A stretch of DNA of 64,000 bases from Ralstonia sp. NFACC01. Lineage in GTDB: Bacteria > Pseudomonadota > Gammaproteobacteria > Burkholderiales > Burkholderiaceae. The first letter of the stretch is position 1. Each line of letters starts with the position of its first letter. The DNA is taken from positions 1-64,000 of the forward strand of contig NZ_FOWV01000007.1 of the NCBI RefSeq assembly GCF_900115545.1, read 5' to 3'. The position numbers were made by a program, and so were the translations under genes. Under the pieces are notes generated by a model. The model was not told where the DNA came from. It saw only the letters and a program-made list of their open reading frames with translations, and made no database searches. This document shows, one piece after another, positions 1 through 7,875 of the stretch.

Positions 1-107
1 AAATTCAAGGAATCTTTCGCCATCTCGGGCGCGCCTTTCTTTGCTTACTTTCTTTGGCAAGACAAAGAAAGTGAGTCAGCCCCGGCAGGGGATGAAACAA
101 GGGATGC
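1..107. repeat. Dispersed intergenic repeat, copy 1 (left part outside window)
   Basis: About 107 bp nearly identical to 49695-49800; the two copies differ mainly in a short stretch near base 11-17. It contains a hairpin with arms 44-56 and 63-75 (one G-T type mismatch) and a 6-base loop. It ends about 35 bp before the kdpD start codon. The other copy extends further left into a long palindrome, so this copy probably continues beyond the window edge. Confidence 0.85.
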
Positions 108-141
108 ACCACAAGAACAAAAAGCACCCAAAATACAAACC

Positions 142-2958
142 ATGCCAGCCGACCAGCGCCCGAACCCCGACCAACTCCTAGCCGAACTCCAATCCGGCCA
201 AGAGCAGTCCGCCCGCGGCAAACTCCGCATCTACTTCGGCGCCTCGGCCGGCGTAGGCAAGACCTACGCGATGCTGGCAGCAGCAAAGGCCGCCCGCGCA
301 ACGGGCATCGACGCCATCATTGGCCTGGTCGAAACTCACGGCCGCGCCGAAACCGCCGCGCTGGTCGCCGACCTCGAACACCTCCCCACCCGCCAGATCG
401 AATACAAGGGCCGCACGCTGCCCGAGTTCGACCTCGATGCTGCGCTGGCGCGAAAGCCCGCGCTCATCCTTGTCGACGAACTTGCGCACTCGAACGTGGC
501 GGGGTCGCGCCACCCAAAACGCTGGCAGGACATTGAAGACCTGCTTGCCGCCGGCATCGACGTCTGGACCACCGTCAACGTCCAGCATCTCGACAGCCTG
601 AACGAGGCGGTGGGCAGCATCACCGGTATCCGCGTGTGGGAAACCGTGCCCGATGCGGTGTTCGATGCCGCAAACGAAGTCATCCTCGTCGACCTGCCCG
701 CCGATGAACTGCTGCGCCGACTGGCCGAGGGCAAGGTCTACATGCCCGAGCAGGCGCAGCATGCGGCGCGCAATTTCTTCCGCAAGGGCAACCTCATCGC
801 CCTGCGCGAACTCGCCCTGCGCCGCACCGCCGACCGCGTGGACGACGACGTGCAGGCCTACCGCCGCGCGCGCCGCATTGAAAACGTCTGGCGCACGCGC
901 GAAACCGTCGTCGCCTGCCTGGACCCGCAGGGCGATGGCGAACAGGTGATCCGCAGCGCTGCGCGCCTGGCCGCGCAGCTGGAATGCGACTGGCATGCCG
1001 TGGCCGTGGTGATGCCGCATCTGCGTGCGGCCGATGCGCGCGCCGAACGCCTGCACGCCCTGCTCAAGCTGGCCGAAGACGCCGGTGCGCGCGTGGAAAC
1101 GCTGGCCGGCACCAATGCCGTCGAGGCCATCACCGGTTATATCCGCCGCCACAACATCACCAAGGCCGTGATCGGTCGGCCGCCGGAGAAGCGCTGGCGA
1201 TCGGCGCGGGCCATCGTGGTTGCGCTGCGGCTGGCGATCGGGCTGGAGCGTCGGTTGCCCAGCGGCGACTTTGCCGAGGCGCTGGCGCGGCATTGTCCTG
1301 AGGTTGACGTGATTCGCGCCGCGGCGGACCCGGCCCATATCCAGCTCACGCCGCGCGCAGCAGAGGTCGGCCGTGCTGATGTGCGCAGCGAAGCCCAGCG
1401 CGCGGCCGATGCGCAGGCCGGTTGGTTCAAGCCGGCTTACGTGGCCGCGTGCGTGTACGTTGGGATTGCGACGGCGCTCTCCAGCCTCGTGCGGCCGGTG
1501 TTCGATCTGGCCAACATCGTCATGCTGTTCCTAGCCGCCGTGGTGGCGGTGGCGATGCGCCATGGCCGGGGGCCGGCCGCGCTGGCGTCGGTGCTGTCGG
1601 TGGCGCTGTTCGATTTCTTTTTCGTGCCGCCACGTTATTCCTTTGCCGTGAGCGACGTGCAGTACCTGCTGACCTTTGCGGTGATGCTGGCGGTCGGCAT
1701 GCTGGTGGGCCAGTTGACGGCCGGCCTGCGTGAACAGGCCGAGGTGGCGGTGCAGCGCGAGGCGTCGGCGCATGCGCTGTATGAGGCCGCGCGGGAGTTG
1801 TCCGCCGCGCTCACGCTGGACCAGATCGTCAGCATCGGCGGGCGCTTCGTCAACGCGACCTTTGGCGGGCGCTGCGCGTTCTTCTTCGTCGGGCTTGATG
1901 GGCGGCTTGGTGCGCCACAGGTCGCCAAGCCGGAGGGCAGCACCGATGCACCATCCGGCATGCCGAACCTCGATCGCGTGCTGGCCGATTGGACGTACCA
2001 GCACGGCCAGCCTGCCGGCACAGGTACGCACACGCTGCCGTCGGGCTCGGTGCTGTATCTGCCGCTGAAAGCGCCGATGGCCATTCGCGGTGTGCTGGCC
2101 GTGGAGCCCGAAACCTTCCACGTGCTCGCGCAGCCTGACAACCGGCGCCAGATCGATGCCTGCGCCACGCTCATCGCCATTGCCATTGAGCGCGTGCATT
2201 ACGTGGAAGTCGCCCGTGACGCCTTGGTTCGCATGGAATCGGAGCGGCTGCGCAATTCACTGCTGGCCGCCGTGTCGCACGATTTGCGCACACCGCTCAC
2301 CGGCCTGGTGGGGATGGCCGAGACGCTGCTGCGTGCGCAGCCGCCCCTGCCCGCGCTGCAGGCCGAGGCTGCCACCGCCATCGGCCAGCAGGCGCAGCGC
2401 ATGCGCACGATGGTCACCAACCTGCTCGACATGGCGCGCCTGCAGAACCAGGACGTCAAGCTGCGGCTGGAGTGGCAATCGATGGAAGAGCTTGTTGGCG
2501 CGGCGCTGCAGGCGAATCCGCTGCCCGATCATCGTGTGGTGGTGGATAACCTCGTGGCCCTGCCGCTCATCCGCTGCGATGGGCCGTTGGTGGAGCGCGT
2601 GCTGTCGAACCTGCTGGAGAACGCGGGCAAGTTTGCGCCGGCCGGCACCGAGGTGCGCATCTCCGGCGAGATCATCCACGACGACGCGCGCGGCGATGAA
2701 CTGTGCCTGCGTGTGCGCGACCACGGCCCCGGCGTGCCTGCGGGCTCAGTGCAGACCATCTTCGAGAAGTTCACGCGCGGTGAGAAGGAGTCGGCCACCA
2801 CCGGCGTCGGCCTGGGTCTGGCCGTGTGTGAGGGCATCGTGAGCGCGCATCACGGCCGTATCCGGGTGGAGGCGCCGGCCGATGGCGGCGCGTGCTTCGT
2901 CGTCGCCCTGCCCGCCGCCGAGCCCCCGCCCATGGAAGACGGCGAGCCCATCGCCTAG
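142..2958 (+). CDS. kdpD: Sensor histidine kinase KdpD (K+/turgor sensing)
   Basis: Membrane sensor kinase of the Kdp potassium-uptake system, 938 aa (E. coli protein about 894). The N-terminal KdpD domain has Walker A GASAGVGKT at residues 33-41 and a Walker B-like ILVDELAHSN. A USP-like domain follows, then four membrane segments around residues 430-530, a GAF-like segment, the phospho-acceptor His in SHDLRTPL at about residue 713, the N box NLLENAGKF at about 823 and the G box GVGLGLAV. No kdpE lies downstream: the next gene is metQ-like after 132 bp. The gene directly follows a dispersed repeat, so it may be separated from kdpFABC. Strong family match. Confidence 0.97.
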   Translation: MPADQRPNPDQLLAELQSGQEQSARGKLRIYFGASAGVGKTYAMLAAAKAARATGIDAIIGLVETHGRAETAALVADLEHLPTRQIEYKGRTLPEFDLDAALARKPALILVDELAHSNVAGSRHPKRWQDIEDLLAAGIDVWTTVNVQHLDSLNEAVGSITGIRVWETVPDAVFDAANEVILVDLPADELLRRLAEGKVYMPEQAQHAARNFFRKGNLIALRELALRRTADRVDDDVQAYRRARRIENVWRTRETVVACLDPQGDGEQVIRSAARLAAQLECDWHAVAVVMPHLRAADARAERLHALLKLAEDAGARVETLAGTNAVEAITGYIRRHNITKAVIGRPPEKRWRSARAIVVALRLAIGLERRLPSGDFAEALARHCPEVDVIRAAADPAHIQLTPRAAEVGRADVRSEAQRAADAQAGWFKPAYVAACVYVGIATALSSLVRPVFDLANIVMLFLAAVVAVAMRHGRGPAALASVLSVALFDFFFVPPRYSFAVSDVQYLLTFAVMLAVGMLVGQLTAGLREQAEVAVQREASAHALYEAARELSAALTLDQIVSIGGRFVNATFGGRCAFFFVGLDGRLGAPQVAKPEGSTDAPSGMPNLDRVLADWTYQHGQPAGTGTHTLPSGSVLYLPLKAPMAIRGVLAVEPETFHVLAQPDNRRQIDACATLIAIAIERVHYVEVARDALVRMESERLRNSLLAAVSHDLRTPLTGLVGMAETLLRAQPPLPALQAEAATAIGQQAQRMRTMVTNLLDMARLQNQDVKLRLEWQSMEELVGAALQANPLPDHRVVVDNLVALPLIRCDGPLVERVLSNLLENAGKFAPAGTEVRISGEIIHDDARGDELCLRVRDHGPGVPAGSVQTIFEKFTRGEKESATTGVGLGLAVCEGIVSAHHGRIRVEAPADGGACFVVALPAAEPPPMEDGEPIA

Positions 2959-3037
2959 CTGCACCGTTGTTGGGCATATGGACATGCCGAAAAAGTCGTT
3001 CTGTCGTGAGCGCATGCGTGACACGATTGCGTCACAC

Positions 3038-3056
3038 CGCCCGCTACCCGCGGGCG
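3038..3056. other. Hairpin between kdpD and metQ-like gene
   Basis: Perfect 7-bp stem (3038-3044 with 3050-3056) and 5-base loop, 35 bp before the metQ-like start codon. There is no T-run, so it is not a clear terminator. An imperfect GTGAC/GTCAC dyad lies just upstream at about 3017-3034. Either could be regulatory; no known class was recognised. Confidence 0.35.
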
Positions 3057-3090
3057 ATTTCATTCACGACAAGATCCACGAGGTTTCTCC

Positions 3091-3897
3091 ATGTCTCTGT
3101 TCTCCCGCCTTGCGCGCGTGGCCGTACCGGCCATCGCCTTTGCCGTTGCCACTGCCGCCAGCGCCGACACCAAGCAGATCAAGCTTGGCACCATGAGCGG
3201 CCCCGACGCACAAATCTGGGAAGTCGTGCAGAAGGTCGCCAAGAAGGACGGCCTCGACGTCAAGGTCATCGAGTTCAACGACTACGCCCAGCCCAACCCC
3301 GCCCTCGATTCGGGCGACCTGGACGCCAACGGCTTCCAGCACCAGCCCTTCCTCGACAGCCAGATCCAGGCGCGCCATTACAAGATCGTCAACGTAGGCC
3401 TGACCTACGTGGCGCCGATGGGCTTCTACTCGAAGAAGATCAAGTCGCTGGCGCAGCTCAAGGAAGGCGCCAAGGTCGGTATCCAGAACGATCCGTCCAA
3501 TGGCAACCGTGCGCTGCTTTTGCTGCAGAAGGCGGGCGTGATCAAGCTCAAGGCGGGCGCCGGCACGAACGGCAACAATGCGACACCGCGTGACGTGGTG
3601 GAGAACCCGAAGAAGATCAAGCTGATCGAGCTGGACTCGGCGCAACTGCCGCGCTCGCTGGATGATCTGGACGCCGCCTCCATCAACACCGACTACGCGG
3701 TCAAGAACGGCCTGACGCCGGCCAAGGACGCCATCGCACTGGAAGATCGCCAGGGGCCGTACGCCAACCTGATTGCCGTGCGCGAAAAAGACAAGAACCA
3801 GCCGTGGGTGAAGACGCTGGTGCGCGCCTACCAATCGGAAGACGTGCGCAAGTTCATCGACACGCAGTTCAAGGGCGCGATCCTGCCGGCGTTTTAA
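3091..3897 (+). CDS. metQ: MetQ/NlpA-family substrate-binding protein
   Basis: Periplasmic binding protein of the NlpA (lipoprotein_9) family, 268 aa, normally delivering methionine to a MetNI ABC importer. Residues 1-25 are a signal peptide ending ASA-DTK. There is no lipobox Cys, unlike E. coli MetQ, so the mature protein is probably soluble. Family motifs include KLGTMSGPD near the mature N-terminus, an Asn/Asp-rich NDYAQPNPALDSGDLDAN segment and a central NDPSNGNRALLLL. No metN or metI flanks it, so the partner transporter must be elsewhere. Methionine specificity is inferred from family only. Confidence 0.88.
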   Translation: MSLFSRLARVAVPAIAFAVATAASADTKQIKLGTMSGPDAQIWEVVQKVAKKDGLDVKVIEFNDYAQPNPALDSGDLDANGFQHQPFLDSQIQARHYKIVNVGLTYVAPMGFYSKKIKSLAQLKEGAKVGIQNDPSNGNRALLLLQKAGVIKLKAGAGTNGNNATPRDVVENPKKIKLIELDSAQLPRSLDDLDAASINTDYAVKNGLTPAKDAIALEDRQGPYANLIAVREKDKNQPWVKTLVRAYQSEDVRKFIDTQFKGAILPAF

Positions 3898-4098
3898 GCA
3901 GCGGGGGCTAAGTCAGCGGTTACTTTCTTGGTTGGGCCCGAGAGTGAAGCATGGCGTGCCGGTAGCCAGACTAGCTTTTGAGCGCACCACATTGTTTTGC
4001 TGCGCTGCGTCATCGTGTGACAAGTGCAATCGTTTTCGTCACCCGTGGCGCCTTGGCAACGCTTGTAGCCTCTCGTTACATTAAGTAGTTCTACGTTA

Positions 4099-4127
4099 TT
4101 GCAACGCAACAAACGATTCGCTATAGT
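4099..4127 (+). promoter_or_regulatory. Sigma-70 promoter for putative small RNA
   Basis: A -35 box TTGCAA (4099-4104) and a -10 box TATAGT (4122-4127) are separated by exactly 17 bp. Each differs from consensus by one or two bases. Transcription would begin near 4133-4135. No start codon with a Shine-Dalgarno follows before the terminator at 4164. Confidence 0.75.
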
Positions 4128-4132
4128 AGGAA

Positions 4133-4192
4133 CTGTCTCCTCCACCCTCCTTGGTGGATTGTGGCCCGAGCACCTGGTGCTCGGGCTTTTTT
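4133..4192 (+). ncRNA. Putative ~60-nt small RNA with CTCCTT hairpin loop
   Basis: Bounded by the promoter at 4099-4127 and an intrinsic terminator. It holds two hairpins. The first is CCACC/GGTGG (4142-4146 with 4153-4157), presenting the loop CTCCTT, which is complementary to a Shine-Dalgarno sequence. The second is a perfect 10-bp terminator stem (4164-4173 with 4177-4186) with six Ts. Two more CTCC motifs precede the first hairpin. The layout resembles small RNAs that display anti-SD loops. I do not recognise a named family; transcription is inferred. Confidence 0.6.
4164..4192 (+). terminator. Intrinsic terminator 1
   Basis: Perfect 10-bp GC-rich stem with a 3-base loop followed by six Ts, ending the putative small RNA. 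Confidence 0.9.
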
Positions 4193-4568
4193 CTTTGGCG
4201 CGCGGCTTTTGTTGTTCTTCCGGCCGCCTTGCATCTCGGCCAGTTCCGGCTACCCTGAATTCTCAATTTTTCTGCGTGTTTTCCGCTGCGGCGTTGCCTC
4301 ATAGCAACGAGCGCAAATTATTCAAGCGTGCGCTTCGAGCCACCCTTCGAACACCGACACGCATGTCGGCGGAAAAGAGTCAAAGCGTTGTTTGAATCAC
4401 GTTAACGCTGTGAATGTGCGCGCAACCCGCCGCTTTGTGTCGCTAACATCGCGAAATATCGTCAGTTTTTGTCCTACAAGCCTTTCGGCCAACCCCGGAC
4501 AGTCTGACTGCATCCCCTCCACTAAACTTCACCTTGCTCTCTCTTTAGAGAGCACTCCCCCCCTTTTG

Positions 4569-4599
4569 AGCCCGCCCCTGTTGCGGGCTTCATTTTTTT
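4569..4599 (+). terminator. Intrinsic terminator 2
   Basis: Stem AGCCCGC/GCGGGCT with a 7-base loop, then CA and seven Ts. It is preceded by a second hairpin (TGCTCTC/GAGAGCA, about 4533-4552) and a C-run, so it may end another small RNA. No clear promoter was found for it. Confidence 0.8.
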
Positions 4600-4674
4600 C
4601 GGGCACGATTTCTTCCATCCCGACGCTGTCGACACCGGCGTCGGAAGCTCAAAAGGTTGGGGGAATCTCTCAAG

Positions 4675-4712
4675 GCCCGCGCAGTTGAAAAGCTGCGCGG
4701 GCTTTGTTTTTT
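4675..4712 (+). terminator. Intrinsic terminator 3
   Basis: 10-bp stem GCCCGCGCAG/CTGCGCGGGC with a TTGAAAAG loop, followed by TTTGTTTTTT. It lies only about 75 bases after terminator 2. Confidence 0.88.
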
Positions 4713-4840
4713 CCGGCGCCGCACGCTGACTCCACCTGACAAGGCCCCCGGCCGGTGCTTCAATGGCGGCTGACGGTGGCGTCACTCAGCGCAAACGGGA
4801 TGCGCCTCGCCCCAATACCGACAACAACAAGGACTGGCCG

Positions 4841-6055
4841 ATGGAAGGTTTCGCGCAACTCGCCGTGCTGGTGGTGGACGACCATCCCGTGCAACGGGCG
4901 GCCGCCCGGCAACTGCTCCATACGCTGGGCGTGCAGCAGATCCTGACCGCCTGCGACGGCCGCGAGGCGCTCTACCTCCTCCAGCTCTGCCACGTCGATC
5001 TCGTGCTGTGCGACATCGACATGCCCGGCATGAACGGCCCCGAGCTGATGGAGCAGATGCACTTGCGCGGCGGCCGCGTCTTTCCGCGACAGGCGCCCGT
5101 GTGGGCGTGGGTCAGCGCGCTGGATGCGCCGATTGTCGAGTCGCACGTCAGCCTGGCCGACGCGATCGGTTTGACGCGCACGCACGGCGTGCAAAAGCCG
5201 CTGCGCCCAGCGCACGTGTTGCCGCTGCTGGAAGAGGCCGCCGAGCGGGAGCGGGACGGGGCACCGGCTGCAGCCGCTGGCTTGCCTCAGTTTTCCGACG
5301 ACGAACTTGTCGCGCTCATTCAGGAAACGCCTGAACAGATCGAGGTCGTATTCCAACCCCAGCACGATCTGGCCACCAACCAGATTGCTGGCGCCGAGGC
5401 GCTCTGCCGCTGGATGCATCCGGTGCATGGGCGAGTGTCGCCCGCGGCGTTCGTGCCGCGCCTGGAGGCGCTCGGGTTGGCTGATGGCCTGTTCTTCCAT
5501 GTGCTGGAGCATTGCGTGCGCGTGCAGCACGCGCTGGCCGCGCATGCGTATCCCGTTTCGATCGGTGTGAATGCGTCTGCGCAGACGCTGAGCCGGGCCG
5601 GCACCATCGAGCGCATCGAAGCCATCGTGCGCGAGGCCCGCATTGCGCCGGCGGCCATCGCCATCGAGTTGACGGAAGATTCGCCGGTGCACGATGCCAC
5701 GCAGCTCACCATCGCACTCAACCGCCTGCGCTTGCTGGGCCATCCCCTGGCCATCGATGATTTTGGTGTGGGCATTGCCACGCTCAAGCTGCTCGCCGAC
5801 CTACCCTTCACCATCCTGAAGATCGATCGCCCGTTTACCGCCGCGGTGGACCAGACCAGCCAGCGCGGCGTGATCTGCCGCACGATGATCGAACTGGCGC
5901 GCACGCTGCATCTCGAGTGCATTGCCGAAGGCGTGGAAACCGAAACGCAGCGCCAGACGTTGCGCGCGCTGGGCTGTGCGACCGGGCAAGGCTATCTGTG
6001 GGCGGCCCCGCTGTCTGTCACCGCGTTTCTTGCGCACGTGCAGGCGGCAGCGTAA
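4841..6055 (+). CDS. Response regulator with EAL c-di-GMP phosphodiesterase domain
   Basis: REC-EAL protein (404 aa from this start) predicted to hydrolyse cyclic-di-GMP under control of a sensor kinase. REC covers about residues 8-125, with Asp58 in CDIDMPGMNG as phospho-acceptor. The EAL domain fills about residues 165-400 and keeps the catalytic set: EAL in AEALCRW, NAS, ELTE, IDDFGVG, KIDR and EGVET. I chose ATG 4841 because AAGGA lies 7 bp before it. An in-frame ATG at 4763 has no good ribosome site and would add 26 residues. The next gene is a LuxR-type regulator, an arrangement like the RocR/RocA1 pair of Pseudomonas, but no kinase is adjacent. Confidence 0.92.
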   Translation: MEGFAQLAVLVVDDHPVQRAAARQLLHTLGVQQILTACDGREALYLLQLCHVDLVLCDIDMPGMNGPELMEQMHLRGGRVFPRQAPVWAWVSALDAPIVESHVSLADAIGLTRTHGVQKPLRPAHVLPLLEEAAERERDGAPAAAAGLPQFSDDELVALIQETPEQIEVVFQPQHDLATNQIAGAEALCRWMHPVHGRVSPAAFVPRLEALGLADGLFFHVLEHCVRVQHALAAHAYPVSIGVNASAQTLSRAGTIERIEAIVREARIAPAAIAIELTEDSPVHDATQLTIALNRLRLLGHPLAIDDFGVGIATLKLLADLPFTILKIDRPFTAAVDQTSQRGVICRTMIELARTLHLECIAEGVETETQRQTLRALGCATGQGYLWAAPLSVTAFLAHVQAAA

Positions 6056-6301
6056 GCACGAATAAGCGCGAATGCCGCTGGGCCATTCAGTTTTTCTCAA
6101 CCCAGATAGAAGCAGCTTCTGCCCCGAAAGGTTACGCGGAGCCAAAGTCAGAAAAGTCTGATCCCGCGCGGCATATCTGGTGAGTAAGGTACCGGCTCCT
6201 TTCAGCGGCGCTTCTGACTCCCATGACGGCTCCGATCTCTTCCACCCTGCTGCTCGCCACGCTGGACACCTCGTCGCTGGCGACGCACCTGACCTGACGG
6301 C

Positions 6302-6955
6302 GTGCGCATGTGCTCTGTCCTCTCGATCGTGATGGCAGACGATCATCCGGTGATTCTTATGGGGCTGGCGGCCGCCATTGCGCAGTTTCCACAGCAGCAG
6401 GTCGTGGCACAGGCACACGACGGGCGCGAGCTGATGCACGTGCTTACGCAAATCGACTGCAACGTCATCGTGACCGACTACAACCTGGGTGGCGAACCTG
6501 CCTTCGATGGCATGCAGTTGCTGGCGCGCTTGCGCAAGCAGCATCAGAAGCGCGCTATCGTCGTCTGTACGATGGTCCGTAACCCGGCCCTCTTGCGCGC
6601 CATGCGGCAGGTTGGTGTGGCTGGCATCGTCAGCAAGAACGATGACTTCGTTCATGTCGGGCACGCTGTCATGGCGGCCGCACGCGGCGTGCGGTATGAC
6701 AGCCCGCGCATCCTGGAAGAGACGGGCCTCGGTTCCAATGAACGAAATGTCTGCGAGCGACTGAGCGCGCGCGAGCGCGAAGTCCTGCGCCTGTATGCCG
6801 GCGGCACCGCCGTGTCCGACATAGCGCTCATGCTCGGTTCGAGCGTGAAGACGGTCAGCACGCAAAAGGCCGTGGCGCTGCGCAAGCTGGGCCTGGCGCG
6901 CGAGATCGATCTCTTTCAGTACGCCCGCGCCCGCGGGCTGACGGCGCTCCGCTGA
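6302..6955 (+). CDS. LuxR/NarL-family response regulator
   Basis: DNA-binding response regulator of 217 aa: REC domain with ADDHP at residues 12-16 and phospho-Asp at about 59 (VIVTDYNLGG), then a LuxR HTH at about residues 155-205 (LSAREREVLRLYAGG, SVKTVSTQK). The GTG at 6302 is the furthest start; ATG 6308 is equally possible, and neither has a strong ribosome site. It lies 246 bp after the REC-EAL gene on the same strand, and both could share an unlinked sensor kinase. The C-terminal part resembles EvgA/BvgA-type regulators. Confidence 0.93.
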   Translation: MRMCSVLSIVMADDHPVILMGLAAAIAQFPQQQVVAQAHDGRELMHVLTQIDCNVIVTDYNLGGEPAFDGMQLLARLRKQHQKRAIVVCTMVRNPALLRAMRQVGVAGIVSKNDDFVHVGHAVMAAARGVRYDSPRILEETGLGSNERNVCERLSAREREVLRLYAGGTAVSDIALMLGSSVKTVSTQKAVALRKLGLAREIDLFQYARARGLTALR

Positions 6956-6965
6956 GCGCCCACCC

Positions 6966-7745
6966 TCAGCTCGCCTGGTGGTGCATCGGCACGGCTTGTG
7001 CCGGTGCGATAGGGGCGTTGGATGCCTGCGCGGGTGCGGCTTCCACACCCATCAGCCAACTGAACCACGGCGTTGCCAGCAGCGCGCCGGCGAGTTGCGC
7101 CAGCATGTAGCCCGGGACGTCGCCGGGGCGGATGCCGGAGGGGCCGTTGGTCAGTGCGCAGGCAAAGGCCAACGCCGGGTTGGCCAGCGATGACGACGAC
7201 GTGAACCAGTACCCCGCCGCGATATAAGCAGCTACCACCAGCGGCAATTGCTTCGGCGCATGACGCCCGCATGCGATGCCCACGCCGATCAGCCCGAACG
7301 TTGCCAGAGCTTCGCTCCACCACAGTGCGGGGCCCGTGGCGGCATGCGTGCCCGGCGCCCACGCCGCCATGCCGAACATGACGTGCGTAGCGGCCACACC
7401 CAGCGTGGCGCCCACGGCCTGTGCAGCCAGATAGGCCAGCGCTTCATGCCCACGCAGACTGCCCCGCAGCAATGCCGACAGCGTGACCGCCGGGTTCAGG
7501 TGCGCACCCGACACCGGCGCAAACACCGTCAGCAGCGCCAGCAGGCCGGCGCCACCGGCCAGCGATTGCGCCAGCAGCGTCCACGTGGCATCGCCGCCGG
7601 AGAGACGGCTTGCGTGGATGCCAGTGCCGATCACCACCGCAATCAGCAGGGCCGTACCGAGCCCCTCCGCGACGATGCGGCGCGCCAGGGATGGTGCAGC
7701 GGACGTGGCCGAAGCCGCGGCGCGAAGGTGTGACACAGTGGCCAT
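6966..7745 (-). CDS. Aquaporin / MIP-family channel
   Basis: Inner-membrane channel for water or small neutral solutes, 259 aa. Six hydrophobic segments carry the two hallmark half-helices HLNPAVTL (NPA 84-86) and SSLANPALAF (NPA 189-191). The serine-rich run before the second NPA recalls AqpS-type channels found in arsenic operons, but no ars gene is nearby, so the substrate is open. The first ATG giving a normal MIP N-terminus is at 7745; the reading frame continues upstream without homology. It lies downstream of, and on the same strand as, the DHA2 exporter with a 130-bp gap. Confidence 0.9.
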   Translation of the reverse strand: MATVSHLRAAASATSAAPSLARRIVAEGLGTALLIAVVIGTGIHASRLSGGDATWTLLAQSLAGGAGLLALLTVFAPVSGAHLNPAVTLSALLRGSLRGHEALAYLAAQAVGATLGVAATHVMFGMAAWAPGTHAATGPALWWSEALATFGLIGVGIACGRHAPKQLPLVVAAYIAAGYWFTSSSSLANPALAFACALTNGPSGIRPGDVPGYMLAQLAGALLATPWFSWLMGVEAAPAQASNAPIAPAQAVPMHHQAS

Positions 7746-7875
7746 GAGAAAAGAAGAGGAACGATGCCAAGCGCATCGCGCGGGAGTTTGGAACCTCCGT
7801 CGGGGCCGATCAATGCACACGGGCGCGCTTGTGTCGCGCGCCCGAGTATCGAATGGCGGGATGGTGCGGTGTGGC

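Larger units (their letters stand above)
3898..4840. other. Gene-free stretch with three strong terminators
   Basis: About 940 bp without a convincing protein gene; the open frames inside lack ribosome sites and family resemblance. It contains a good sigma-70 promoter at 4099-4127 and three intrinsic terminators at 4164-4192, 4569-4599 and 4675-4712. Between them lie C-rich, CTCC-bearing stretches. This pattern suggests tandem small RNAs; see the separate entries. Confidence 0.7.

Noticed and set aside
178-1338. 386-codon open frame antisense to kdpD
   Set aside because: kdpD is clearly coding on the other strand over the whole stretch; the antisense frame has no homology.
3919-3950. Third, degenerate copy of the dispersed repeat after the metQ-like gene
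   Set aside because: Only TTACTTTCTTGG and a GAGAGTGA-like end are shared; too short to separate from chance.
6223-6297. 24-codon frame before the LuxR-type regulator, possible leader peptide
   Set aside because: No Shine-Dalgarno, no terminator or attenuator after it, and no codon pattern suggesting attenuation.
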